From Wyeomyia smithii (lineage: Eukaryota > Arthropoda > Insecta > Diptera > Culicidae): a stretch of 64,000 nt of DNA. Made by a program: the position numbers and the translations under genes. Positions 9,801 through 20,346 of the stretch are shown here, piece by piece. Where the stretch lies: positions 169,808,912 to 169,872,911 of the forward strand of contig NC_073696.1 of assembly GCF_029784165.1 (NCBI RefSeq), in the 5' to 3' direction. The first letter of the stretch is position 1, and each line of letters starts with the position of its first letter. The notes under the pieces were generated by a model. The model was not told the DNA's origin. It saw nothing but the letters and a program-made list of their open reading frames with translations, and did not search any database.

Positions 9801-11410
9801 ACAGTGCAGTTCACAAGGCTACAAGCGAAAAAAGAAAAGGAAACTTGCAGCATCTGTCGGCGCCTGCGAGTGTTGTTATTAGGGAAAGATTATTTTCTAC
9901 CAAAAATCTCGTCTACTTGAAGCATCGTAACGCTGAGATGTTTGCTTGTTAAAAATGCTTCGAATTTATTTGATTTGATTGGATTTTTCTTGAAATAACT
10001 AAAGAGAAACTTGTTCAAAGCTTAGAAATCTCATGTTACTTTTGCTTTTATTTTATTTTCTGCTCTATAACTCATGAACTGGAAATTGTAGTATCAAAGA
10101 AAGTAAAGTATAGAGGTCGCTGCATCAAGTTTCGACCGTTACAGCGTCTCTACAGCACGTGTTTACCCACGTGATCAGCCGTTCTCGTTGTGTACGTTCG
10201 TTGTTTGAGTTTTTCTATACTTTTTAACTGTGAGTTATACTCAAAAGTACTTAAGTATGAGTGACAAGTTGGAGTTTTGCGTGGGATCGGACGCCAACCG
10301 CGTCGAAGTCGCTGAGCGTCGCATGTCTGATACCGCGAAAGAGGGTAGGCGCAGCCTTACATCAGGTAAAAGAAAGGAAGAAGAGGAAAATAAAGCCCAG
10401 GAAGGACAACTTTACTGTGCAGGGATAGCTGACTGAAGGTAAAAAATTATTAGGGGCTTTATTATTGCGATTGTTAAGACTTATAGCATTTTAAAATTTT
10501 AAACGCGTTTTTCTCAAAACCATGTTTTCAAAATCGGCGAGCAGTAAAACTGAAATTGTTTACATTCAATTGACTTGAAATTTTAACTGTAGCTTCTTCA
10601 TTAGATTATCTAATGAAGTACACACGATTTTAGCGATTGATTAACAACAACAAAAGTTATAAACAATTAAAGTCGATTTTTTTTTGTCGAAAAGCATTTT
10701 TTTTCTAAAACCGTTGCCATTTTGCGAAGAAAAATTCTAAAATTATAATCATGTGTACTTCACTAGCGATATTTATGTAGATAACGAAAATTTTTTTGTT
10801 TTGGTTATAAGTGGCGTTGGGCACGACTTGTACTGCTCGCCGCGGAAGAACTTTTAAAAAAAGCGGTTCACGGCAATCGCTGCACAGCCGCCATTTCGTA
10901 AAATAAGTAGCAACGAACTTTTTTTCTATTCTCCAAGAGTTGCTTAATCCAACGAAATATTGTTTATATACCTTACATCTCAAATGTCCTTTACAAAAAT
11001 TTTTGAAAAAAGCCTTGTTTTTTTTGGGCATTTGGTGGATATTACCCCTTCAGTGACGGGGGGGGGGGGGGGGGGGGGAGCGGTTCGCCCCGGGTGTCAC
11101 CCTCTAGGGGGTGACACCCATGAGAAAAATTTTCATACGTGTCACCTTAAAGAGTGATATCTGCGAGATTAACTATCCATTAGGGTGTAGGTCGCGGTGA
11201 AACTCTCGAAAACTATGAAAAATTTGTTTCTAAGAGTGAAATCTCAACCAATCTTTCAAAAATGAGTAGATTTAGTGCAATTCAAAACGAACGTGCTAAA
11301 TCTCACAATTTTTGATAGTAAAATGATTTCACTGCAACCGGGTGGGAGTGACACCCAGGGGGAAGGGGTGATACCACTGTTGCCAACTGTACAGATTTAT
11401 CTGGAAATAT
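9801..11410. repeat. tandem duplication, unit 1 (1,610 bp)
   Basis: This unit is repeated immediately at 11411-13013 with very few changes. The breakpoint shows 4-bp microhomology (ACAG): unit 1 starts ACAGTGCAG after GGCGAA, and the end of unit 2 runs TATACAGATTTT. The unit holds a 21-base G run (11058-11078), a palindromic GGGTGTCACCC...GGGTGACACCC block, and a 60-codon ORF. It lies wholly inside the last Rop intron. Confidence 0.95.
10257..10436 (+). CDS. unrecognised 59-aa ORF in duplicated unit 1
   Basis: The ORF starts MSDKLEFCVGSDANRVEV and has a Lys/Glu-rich C-terminal half (KRKEEEENKAQEG). It begins 20-60 bp downstream of a T-rich leader and ends in TGA followed by AAGGTAAAA, a possible splice donor. 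It could be the 5' exon of a captured or non-autonomous transposon transcript, or chance. No family is recognised. It is hydrophilic with no signal peptide. The identical ORF recurs in unit 2. Confidence 0.22.
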   Translation: MSDKLEFCVGSDANRVEVAERRMSDTAKEGRRSLTSGKRKEEEENKAQEGQLYCAGIAD

Positions 11411-13013
11411 ACAGTGCAGTTCACAAGGCTACAAGCGAAAAAAGAAAAGGAAACTTGCAGCATCTGTCGGCGCCTGCGAGTGTTGTTATTAGGGAAAGAT
11501 TATTTTCTACCAAAAATCTCGTCTACTTGAAGCATCGTAACGCTGAGATGTTTGCTTGTTAAAAATGCTTCGAATTTATTTGATTTGATTGGATTTTTCT
11601 TGAAATAACTAAAGAGAAACTTGTTCAAAGCTTAGAAATCTCATGTTACTTTTGCTTTTATTTTATTTTCTGCTCTATAACTCATGAACTGGAAATTGTA
11701 GTATCAAAGAAAGTAAAGTATAGAGGTCGCTGCATCAAGTTTCGACCGTTACAGCGTCTCTACAGCACGTGTTTACCCACGTGATCAGCCGTTCTCGTTG
11801 TGTACGTTCGTTGTTTGAGTTTTTCTATACTTTTTAACTGTGAGTTATACTCAAAAGTACTTAAGTATGAGTGACAAGTTGGAGTTTTGCGTGGGATCGG
11901 ACGCCAACCGCGTCGAAGTCGCTGAGCGTCGCATGTCTGATACCGCGAAAGAGGGTAGGCGCAGCCTTACATCAGGTAAAAGAAAGGAAGAAGAGGAAAA
12001 TAAAGCCCAGGAAGGACAACTTTACTGTGCAGGGATAGCTGACTGAAGGTAAAAAATTATTAGGGGCTTTATTATTGCGATTGTTAAGACTTATAGCATT
12101 TTAAAATTTTAAACGCGTTTTTCTCAAAACCATGTTTTCAAAATCGGCGAGCAGTAAAACTGAAATTGTTTACATTCAATTGACTTGAAATTTTAACTGT
12201 AGCTTCTTCATTAGATTATCTAATGAAGTACACACGATTTTAGCGATTGATTAACAACAACAAAAGTTATAAACAATTAAAGTCGATTTTTTTTTGTCGA
12301 AAAGCATTTTTTTTCTAAAACCGTTGCCATTTTGCGAAGAAAAATTCTAAAAATATAATCATGTGTACTTCACTAGCGATATTTATGTAGATAACGAAAA
12401 TTTTTTTGTTTTGGTTATAAGTGGCGTTGGGCACGACTTATACTGCTCGCCGCGGAAGAACTTTTAAAAAAAGCGGTTCACGGCAATCGCTGCACAGCCG
12501 CCATTTCGTAAAATAAGTAGCAACGAACTTTTTTTCTATTCTCCAAGAGTTGCTTAATCCAACGAAATATTGTTTATATACCTTACATCTCAAATGTCCT
12601 TTACAAAAATTTTTGAAAAAAGCCTTGTTTTTTTTGGGCATTTGGTGGATATTACCCCTTAAGTGACGGGGGGGGGGGGGGGTCGGTTCGCCCCGGGTGT
12701 CACCCTCTAGGGGGTGACACCCATGAGAAAAATTTTCATACGTGTCACCTTAAAGAGTGATATCTGCGAGATTAACTATCCATTAGGGTGTAGGTCGCGG
12801 TGAAACTCTCGAAAACTATGAAAAATTTGTTTCTAAGAGTGAAATCTCAACCAATCTTTCAAAAATGAGTAGATTTAGTGCAATTCAAAACGAACGTGCT
12901 AAATCTCACAATTTTTGATAGTAAAATGATTTCACTGCAACCGGGTGGGAGTGACACCCAGGGGGAAGGGGTGATACCACTGTTGCCAACTGTACAGATT
13001 TATCTGGAAATAT
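11411..13013. repeat. tandem duplication, unit 2 (1,603 bp)
   Basis: This is a second copy of 9801-11410. The main difference is the shorter G run (15 bases at 12668-12682), which gives the 7-bp length change; a few substitutions occur (for example near 12352 and 12440). The near identity implies a recent event, or a tandem assembly artefact. Confidence 0.95.
11867..12046 (+). CDS. unrecognised 59-aa ORF in duplicated unit 2
   Basis: This is an exact copy of the ORF at 10257-10436, carried by the tandem duplication. Identity of the two copies reflects the recent duplication and is not independent evidence of selection. The function is unknown. Confidence 0.22.
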   Translation: MSDKLEFCVGSDANRVEVAERRMSDTAKEGRRSLTSGKRKEEEENKAQEGQLYCAGIAD

Positions 13014-13410
13014 ACAGATTTTCTCGTTTTTTCGGTGCAGATTCTGTACCGTACAGATTACAGATTTTCGAGAAAAAGTACAGATAAGTACAGATTTTTT
13101 AAATAGTTGAGATTAGGCAATACTTTTTGACAGACTCTGCAACGATACAATGAATGCGATCTTGCAATCCACTTATTTAGAATCTACTATCAAATCTCGA
13201 TAATTTGCTGCCGAGAAAGATACTACTCGGTTCAAAAACGACAGCTGTTACATGATTTCGTAAATCTCGGTTCAACCTAACTAAAACTTTGGCACAAAAT
13301 TTCTGAAATATTTATGTTGCATTACCGAGCTCGAAAACCATTCTTAAGTGTGCAAAAGTTTTGTTGACAATCGAGCTAGTAGTTCAAAATTAATATTAAC
13401 AGAGTCTATT

Positions 13411-14757
13411 CACAGTGGTCCAGATCGTCGATTTATCGGAATTTAATTTTTTGTGCAAAAACAGCTGCTGTTAGGTTATTTTGTGTTTAAAAAGGCGCTT
13501 TTTTTTAAATAAAAATTAGCGTGGCTCCATTTTTATCAAAAATAGCAAAACTAACTTTTTGCTGATGAAGATACGGTTCTTTTTAGTTCAGAGGAGTTGT
13601 AGATCCATTTATTCTAAACAACTTTGCCGAAGAAAGCTAGTCTCTATCTTGCATACTTTTCGCGGTATGATGAATTTAAGATAGCAAGTTAGGGTGTCGC
13701 GGAAAAATCTAGTTTTTTCGATGTAACTTTTTGATTTTTGATTTTATCAAGACTTGGTCTTCAAACAATTTTTCGATCTTTTTGAGGTGCATATTTTCTC
13801 TGAATACTTGAAAGCGTTATCTCAATCACAAGAAAAGTTATTAGGTTTTTCCCTTTTAAAATACGCCCTTTTTCAAATGTTTGTATCTAGTTAAATAGCA
13901 AACACAAACTAAAACTATGGATTGCGTTTGGAAGGTCGTACTTTTTTGTAGATAATATCTAAAATCTGGAGGGTGGATATTTTTCTATCTCATCTCCCAG
14001 ATGATCTCGAGCTACGATGCTGGTCTAACAAGCCAGTCGTCGTAGGTTCGAGTCTCGGCTTGGGAGTGACTGTTAGTGTCAGTAGGATCGTAGCGCTAGC
14101 CCCGCTTGTCCTGTACACTAAACAGTTGACTGCGAAGTCTGTGTATAAATAAACAGAAGGTCAAGTTCCGAATCGGAATGTAGCACCAAGGCTTATACAG
14201 AAAAGTACGACCTTTCAAACGCAATCAATAGTGTTAGTTTGTGTTTGCTATTTAACTAGATACAAACATTTGAAAATGGCGTATTTTGAAAGGGAAAAAC
14301 CTAATAACTTTTCTTCTGATTGAGATAGCACTTTCAAGTATTCAGAGAAAATATGCACCTTAAAAAAACCTAAAAACTGTTTGAAGACCAAGTTTTGATA
14401 GAATCAAAAATAAAAAAGTTACATCGTACAAACTAGATTTTTCAGCGACACCCTAACTTGTTATATTAAATTCATCATACCGCAAAAAGTATGCAAGATA
14501 GAGACTAGCTTTCTTCGGCAAAGTTGTTTAGAATAAATGGATCTACAACTCCTCTGAACTAAGAAGAACCGTATCTTTATCAGCAAAAAAGTTAGTTTTG
14601 CTATTTTTGATAAAAATCGAGCTACCCTAATTTTTATTTTCTAAAAATAAGCGCCTTTCCAAACACGAAATATTTCGCAAATGCACTACAAACCTAACAA
14701 CAGCTGTTTTTGCACAAAAAATTAAATACCGCTACATCGACGATCTGGGCCACTGTG
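13411..14757. repeat. long inverted repeat in Rop intron (arms about 540-560 bp)
   Basis: Bases 13411-13946 pair with 14201-14757 as diverged reverse complements. Matching landmarks include CACAGTGGTCCAGATCG/CCACTGTG at the outer ends, the AACTTTGCCGAAGAAAGCTAG block, and GAAGGTCGTAC/GTACGACCTT at the inner ends. The loop (13947-14200) contains a SINE. Flanking GTACAGAT repeats and GTTGCCA/TGGCAAC sequences (12982, 14917) may mark the ends of a larger foldback element. There is no coding sequence. In Rop pre-mRNA this would form a very long hairpin. Confidence 0.9.
13993..14193 (+). mobile_element. tRNA-derived SINE, copy 2
   Basis: This is collinear with copy 1 at 4487-4696: same A-box region, anticodon-like arm CTGGT...GCCAG, B box GGTTCGAGTCT, and 3' end AATGTAGCACCAAGGC. 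It sits exactly in the loop of the 13411-14757 inverted repeat. No clear TSD was identified. Confidence 0.85.
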
Positions 14758-15180
14758 CAATGCAATCACGGTTTTCTTAAAACAATGAACAAACATCGTT
14801 TTTTCAAAAATTTACAAAATAAAAATTATGGACCAGCGGTACAGATTTTGGTACAGATTTTTTCCGGAAAAAGTACAGATAAGAAAGATTTTTACAGCTT
14901 CCAGTACAGATGAAAATGTGGCAACATATGGTGACACCCATATTTCCGCCCCGGGTGTCATCCGGTCACGCTACGCCACTGCTCATCTTTATTCTCGTTT
15001 ACGGCTGAATCAATCGCTTCGAATGGTTTAAAGAACGGTATTAAAGATCTCGACTGAGTATAACGAAAAAAAAATTGGTACAGCACAAAAATAGGTCAAT
15101 TTAATTTGATGATCGAAAATAAGAATAATACTAAATAAACATAAACAATCTTTTTCAAACGATTTCTTTTTTACTTCTAG

Positions 15181-15400
15181 TGCACGATATGGTCATTGGC
15201 ACAAAGATAAATCACAAACAGCAGTAAAAAACGTTCCTCGTCTAATCGTGTTCGTTGTTGGAGGAGTGAGCTACTCAGAAATACGCTGCGCATATGAAGT
15301 TACTTCAGCTGTCAAAAATTGGGAAGTTTACATCGGATCCTCACATATTTTAACTCCTGAAACATTCCTTAGTGACCTCGGATCTTTAAACAAAGAATAA
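15181..15400 (+). CDS. Rop: Rop terminal coding exon
   Basis: The acceptor TTACTTCTAG ends at 15180. The first base completes a Ser codon, and 72 further codons run to TAA at 15398-15400. They encode ARYGHWHKDKSQ, PRLIVFVVGGVSYSEIRCAY and NWEVYIGSSHILTPE, the hallmark C-terminus of Munc18-type SM proteins (domain 3), which belongs to the syntaxin-binding fold. Phase and sequence join exactly with the exon at 8027-8211 across a 6,969-bp intron filled with repeats. The ORF is intact. The protein ends in NKE, close to the usual length of fly Rop. Confidence 0.95.
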
Positions 15401-16159
15401 AATTGATGATCATGAGAGAAGTAAACTAATTAAACGTACCGTTGAGTTTACAGAACCGCCACAGATTGTTCAAACATACATTGTACAGAACAACAGTGGC
15501 TTTCACGCGCTGTAATATACGTGTTTGAATTACAAACAAACTCATTGCTAAATAAAAACTTCTATTCTACATTTTGGTCAGCAGCAGTCTAAATAAAATT
15601 GCTAGTTTGATTAGTACCAAAGTATCTAATCAAAAGTGTTCCACATACTTTAAAATGAGTTAAATATGTAGTTTTCAACAGCATGCAGTAGAAAGAGGTG
15701 TCTGAACTAAATAAATAAATAAAGAAATGTATGTTAGTTCGAACGGAATCAAACTGAATAAAAAAACTCAGTTTGTTCAGAATATCAATTCTGATCAGTT
15801 TGCTCTTGGTCGAAATTTAGAATAAAGCTGTGAATAGTAATTCATTGAAGTTTTTTAATATGCCAACGTAATGAAATGGTCACTAATGGTTAATGAGCGA
15901 AGTTCATGCTCATTGTATTTTTTTTTTCTAATTTACACAACAACATGATTGCTGATTTCTTATTGTCAAACATAAAAATGATTTTCAATTGATACATCAC
16001 AAAGTACAGAATCATTTTATAGTACCTAATAGTAATAATAGAAGTACATGAAAACCTGATTGCTATTATGAAGTCAAACACGATTTTTTTTGTTTTGGGT
16101 TAGTATTAAACCGACTTATCTTTGAAATTAGGAATTCGTATTGTTTCTCTTTGTGAATA
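15401..16159 (+). other. Rop 3' UTR and downstream flank
   Basis: There is no gene here. Downstream of the Rop stop, AATAAA signals occur at 15551-15556 and 15592-15597 and are candidate polyadenylation signals. The remaining AT-rich DNA to 16159 shows nothing recognisable. Confidence 0.5.
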
Positions 16160-16398
16160 CCGTGACTGCGGGTAATTCCGCGCAGCACATTTTTCCGTGC
16201 ACTCATCTTGAAAAAATATTTTTCAACAGTAAATTTCACTGAAACACAACTAATTTGTATGCTCTACTATGTGCATAGCATAGCCTGCTATGATATAACA
16301 GAAATTAGGTATGTATTAGTAAAATTTACTGTTGAAAAACAGTTTTTTTAGATGAGTGCGCGGAAAAATGCGCTGCGCGGAATTACCCGCAGTCACAG
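16160..16398. mobile_element. 239-bp MITE with TA target site
   Basis: The ends are long inverted repeats: left GTGACTGCGGGTAATTCCGC and right GCGGAATTACCCGCAGTCAC. Homology runs inward for about 60 bp (TTTTTCCGYGCACTCATC). A TA dinucleotide flanks each end (16158-16159, 16399-16400), as in Tc1/mariner-derived MITEs. There is no coding sequence. Confidence 0.85.
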
Positions 16399-17206
16399 TA
16401 CATAATATGCCTCGTTATATGCTATGAGCAAGTGCAATATTTTTTCCAACTGATTTTATTCTTAGAAAAAAGCCACTGTGTAGAGGAAATGTTATACAAA
16501 TCTGCTATCATTAGCCGCAACGTTACATACAAAATGTTTCTTTGCTTGCTGCGGTCCAAACGTTTCAATCAATAACGTGAGGTTAGGTGTTATTTTATTT
16601 GGAATTAAATAATTATAGTTTGCTCCAAAAATATATGCAAACATCATGTTATCTGATCTACAGTTATTGATTATTTTATATGTATATATTCTACTATAAT
16701 AAATCACTTAAAACTTACTGTTCCAAATTACATATTAGCTTATGATTCTACTCTAATACTAGTGTATTTCAATTTCCAGTATTGTCATGCTTGTAAAATG
16801 TAGTAGTAACAGTAGCCTAAATATATTCATATTTTGTTCAAAATAAATGATACAACCAAAAGCTCGATTATTATTGTCTGCCTTGTTCAACTCCGAAAAA
16901 TCGAACAACATTGAATCTTACTGCGATTGTTAACGCGTAAACCGTATTTCGGCGGTAGAGAAAATGCTACGCCAACCCGAGCGTCTATTCACCAAGAAAG
17001 GTGCAGCTCAAATCAGCGTCTGATCTCAATGTTAGGAACGGTTGATCTACGTCCTGGTGTCAGCGTGGGACTATAAAGATAAGATGGTCCTTCGGCGAGA
17101 CAGGGGGATAGGGGAGGCCCAACAAGCCACCCCAGGAAACAATATGTTACAAACAGGGGGCTCTTGTGGATGTCAAACTCCATACATTTTCCATCTACCA
17201 CTCATT
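16399..17206. other. non-coding stretch, nothing recognised
   Basis: AT-rich DNA gives way to a GC-richer stretch near 16920-17200. No ORF, RNA gene or repeat boundary could be supported. It ends in the target site (GATTC, 17207-17211) of the copia insertion. Confidence 0.4.
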
Positions 17207-17211
17207 GATTC

Positions 17212-17348
17212 TTTTGGGTTTCGGACAACTAACTCGACACGTGCGTACCGTATGAAATCAAGAACAAGAGAGAAAATATATTTGACGTTTGTATTACACG
17301 TTTACACTGTAATTGCCAATTGGGCAGAACCGAAATACACTCTTAACA
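17212..17348 (-). repeat. 3' LTR of copia element
   Basis: Read on the minus strand it starts TGTTAAGAGTG and ends AACCCAAAA. It differs from the 5' LTR at about two positions near 17310 (CTGTAATT against CTAGAATT), so the insertion is young. Confidence 0.92.
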
Positions 17349-17355
17349 TCCCCTT

Positions 17356-20313
17356 TCAATAGAACAATCCTAGTTGATCACGGAGCATTTTGAACCTTGG
17401 TGATGCTAAACCTTTGGTCATTATATCTGCTGTTTGTTGTTGTGTAGGCACGTACTTTAGCTGCAGCTTACCCTTTTCAACGAGCTCTCTTACAAAGAAA
17501 TACTGAATTTCGACGTGTTTCATCCTTTTCTGTTTTCGAGGCTCCATTGTTAAGGCAATGCAAGGTTGGTTGTCTTCAAAAACTGTAATTGGCTCTTGAA
17601 TCATGCGACCAATTGATCCCAGCAAATTAGCAATCCACATCAGCTCACAACTGGCAAGGCAGAGCGCCATTAGTTCTGCTTCTGTAGTCGACAGGGCTAC
17701 CGAAGACTGTTTCTTGGTCGCCCATGCTACTGTTGAACCGTATAATTTGATTACAAATCCCGATACTGAGCGACGATCATTAGGGTCGTTGCCCCAATCA
17801 GCATCCGTATAACCTTCGAGAGTCGTACACGAGTTTTGTCGAGAATACACAAGTTGATAGTCAATTGTTTTACGTAGGTAACGTAGAACACGCTTCAAAT
17901 GTACCCAGTGTTCCTCAGTTGCACAACACTGGAACCCAGCAAAATAATTTACTGCTATGCAAATGTCCGGCCTTGACGTTATCATTAAATACATGAGGCA
18001 GCCCACCAGTTCTTTGTATGGCTTACTGGTAAACTTCTTAGAATCCTCCTCTTTCGTGAGTTTCAAGTGTGGCATCATTGGAATAGCAGATGGTTTGCAT
18101 TCACTCATTCCGAATCGCTCGAGAACACTCTTGATGTATGTCTTCTGATCGATGGTCATCGATCCCTCATTTCGACGGCGTTGTATGGTTAGACCGAGGA
18201 AGCACTTGACTTCTTTAAGATCTCGCATCTCAAACTCCGCCGATAGTTTCCGCTTTAAATCGACGATCACTTGCTTCGCGTTCCCGATGATAAGAATGTC
18301 GTCAACATAAATTAGTACATGCGTTATCATGCCATCCATCGACGATAAACTATACAGGCAGAAATCATGTTCGCTTCGTTTGAACTCAAGATGAATCATA
18401 AATTCATGAAATCGCTGATTCCATCTCCGCCAGGCCTGCTTCAAACCGTAAATTGCCTTATTCAGCCGACAAACTAACGATCCACTCTGCTCAAAGCCAG
18501 ACGGCTGGCGCATGAACACTTCTTTGTCCAAAACCCCGTTCAGAAACGCACACTTAACGTCCATTTGGTGAATATCCCAATCAGCTTGATTAGCAAGAGA
18601 CAGCAAAGTACGCAAAGTGGTCATTTTAACTACTGGGGAATAGGTTTCTGAATAGTCAAAACCTTGACGTTGAGAGAAGCCGCGAGCAACAAGTCTGGCT
18701 TTGTATCGTTCGATTTCACCCTCACTATTTCTCTTCACTTTGAAAACCCATTTGTTATCAACTACCCTTCTCCCTTCAGGTAACTCAACCAAGCTCCACG
18801 TTTTATTTTTCTCCAATGAATCAAGCTCATTCTCGATTGCTTTCTTCCACATAGGCCAATCACTACGTTGTTTTAATATTTCGACGTCTGATGGTATATC
18901 TTCTAGAAACTCTTCAGCACTGAGAGCAAATATCGTCATATCATAGTCACTGTGCCAAGCCGGTGGGACCACCGCTCTTCGGCTTCTAGGCACGTCACTC
19001 TCCTCAGCTGCTTCTCCACTTGCTTCTTCAAACTGCATGTCTTCTGAATCCGATTCTTCCAGACCATTAGATTCACTGGCACTTTCCAGCTCCACCGTAT
19101 CCTTCGTAGCCGTTACGGGACAGTACTCAACCAGCACTTTTTCACTATTAGATTCACATTTTGTGTCTTGCATCGACCCAAACTTGCCTTCATCAAAAAT
19201 CACATCACGAGCAACAAAGATTTTCTTCCCGTTCCAGCAACGATAACCATTCGGAGCGTATCCTACAAAGACTACTTTTTCACTTTTGGAATCTAATTTC
19301 TTTCGCAACACCTTTGAAACATGCACGTAACAAACGCTTCCGAACACACGAAGATTTCCGACATCCGGTTTCCGCCCGTTCCATGCTTCATAAGGTGTTA
19401 TGTCACCATCAATCGCAACACTGGGACTTCTATTCAAAACATACACCGCGGTATACACTGCTTCGCCCCACATATTTTTCGGTAAACGACATGCTTCTTG
19501 CATCGCGCGCACTTTTTCCACTATGGTACGATTTAGTCTCTCGCTAACACCATTCTGTTCGGGTGAATACGGCACCGTGTACTCAAGCCGAATTCCTTTA
19601 GTTTTGCAAAAATTTCTCACGCTGTTACCGGTGTATTCGCCACCATTATCGCACCGCAAACAAGCAATTTTTGTTCCAAAGTGGGAAGTCGCCATTGCCT
19701 CAAATTCCTTTAGACGGCCCAAGACCTCATCTTTCGACTTAAGCAGATAAGCCACCGAAACATGTGTGAAATCGTCCGTAAATGTAACAAAATACGCATT
19801 TCCATCCCACGACACTGGCGTAACAGGACCGCAAACATCACTGTGAACGATAGCGCCAGCACCTTTGATTTCACGCACTAATTGATCGAAACGCAGAAAA
19901 TGGTCTTGCATATTTTCGTTTTCCTTGAATCGCATCGAAAGCAGGCGTCGCTTTAGCAGAAAACGATTGGTTATGCTTTTACGCTCAAAAACGTGATGCA
20001 ATCCATTCCATATTTGCTTTGGGCTCTCTTTGTCTTTCACATATTCAAGATGGCTATCAGCCACCGCTTAAATTAAAACCGAACGACATTTGTTGTCCTG
20101 CCTTATGCGCACTGTCCTTTTTACTTCCTTCGCTGCTACCTCGGCAGCCTCAGCACCGACTGGAATTTCCTAAAAATCTTCTTCTTCCGCCGCTTTTTCC
20201 ACGCAATGCAGTACCTCGAGCTGCTGGAGGTATGCTCGCATCCGGAAGCTCCAATTGTTGAAGCCCTTTCCGTCAAACGGCCTGATCCTGAGGATCTTGG
20301 CTTCCTCTTCCAT
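17356..20313 (-). pseudogene. copia copy 2: gag N-term fused to integrase-RT-RNase H
   Basis: A 902-codon open frame (20064-17356) follows a gag start at 20313 that has an in-frame TAG and TAA. After 71 gag residues the sequence jumps into integrase (HSDVCGP), skipping the zinc knuckle, protease and GAG-pre-integrase region. Integrase D76, D139 and E175 give DD35E spacing. RT has QMDVKCAFLNG and YVDD (codons 18298-18309). RNase H has DADWG and ends at 17359. Integrase-RT-RH looks intact, but Gag and protease are missing, so the copy cannot be autonomous. Confidence 0.93.
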
Positions 20314-20346
20314 CGCGCACTACTGACCGATATCTTTTTATTTTTC

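Noticed and set aside
10705..11031. 108-aa minus-strand ORF in the tandem unit
   Set aside because: Low-complexity composition, no domain, and truncated by substitutions in the second unit.
20019..20261. Plus-strand ORFs identical at 20019 and 21701
   Set aside because: They are antisense shadows of the duplicated copia gag start, repeated only because gag is duplicated.
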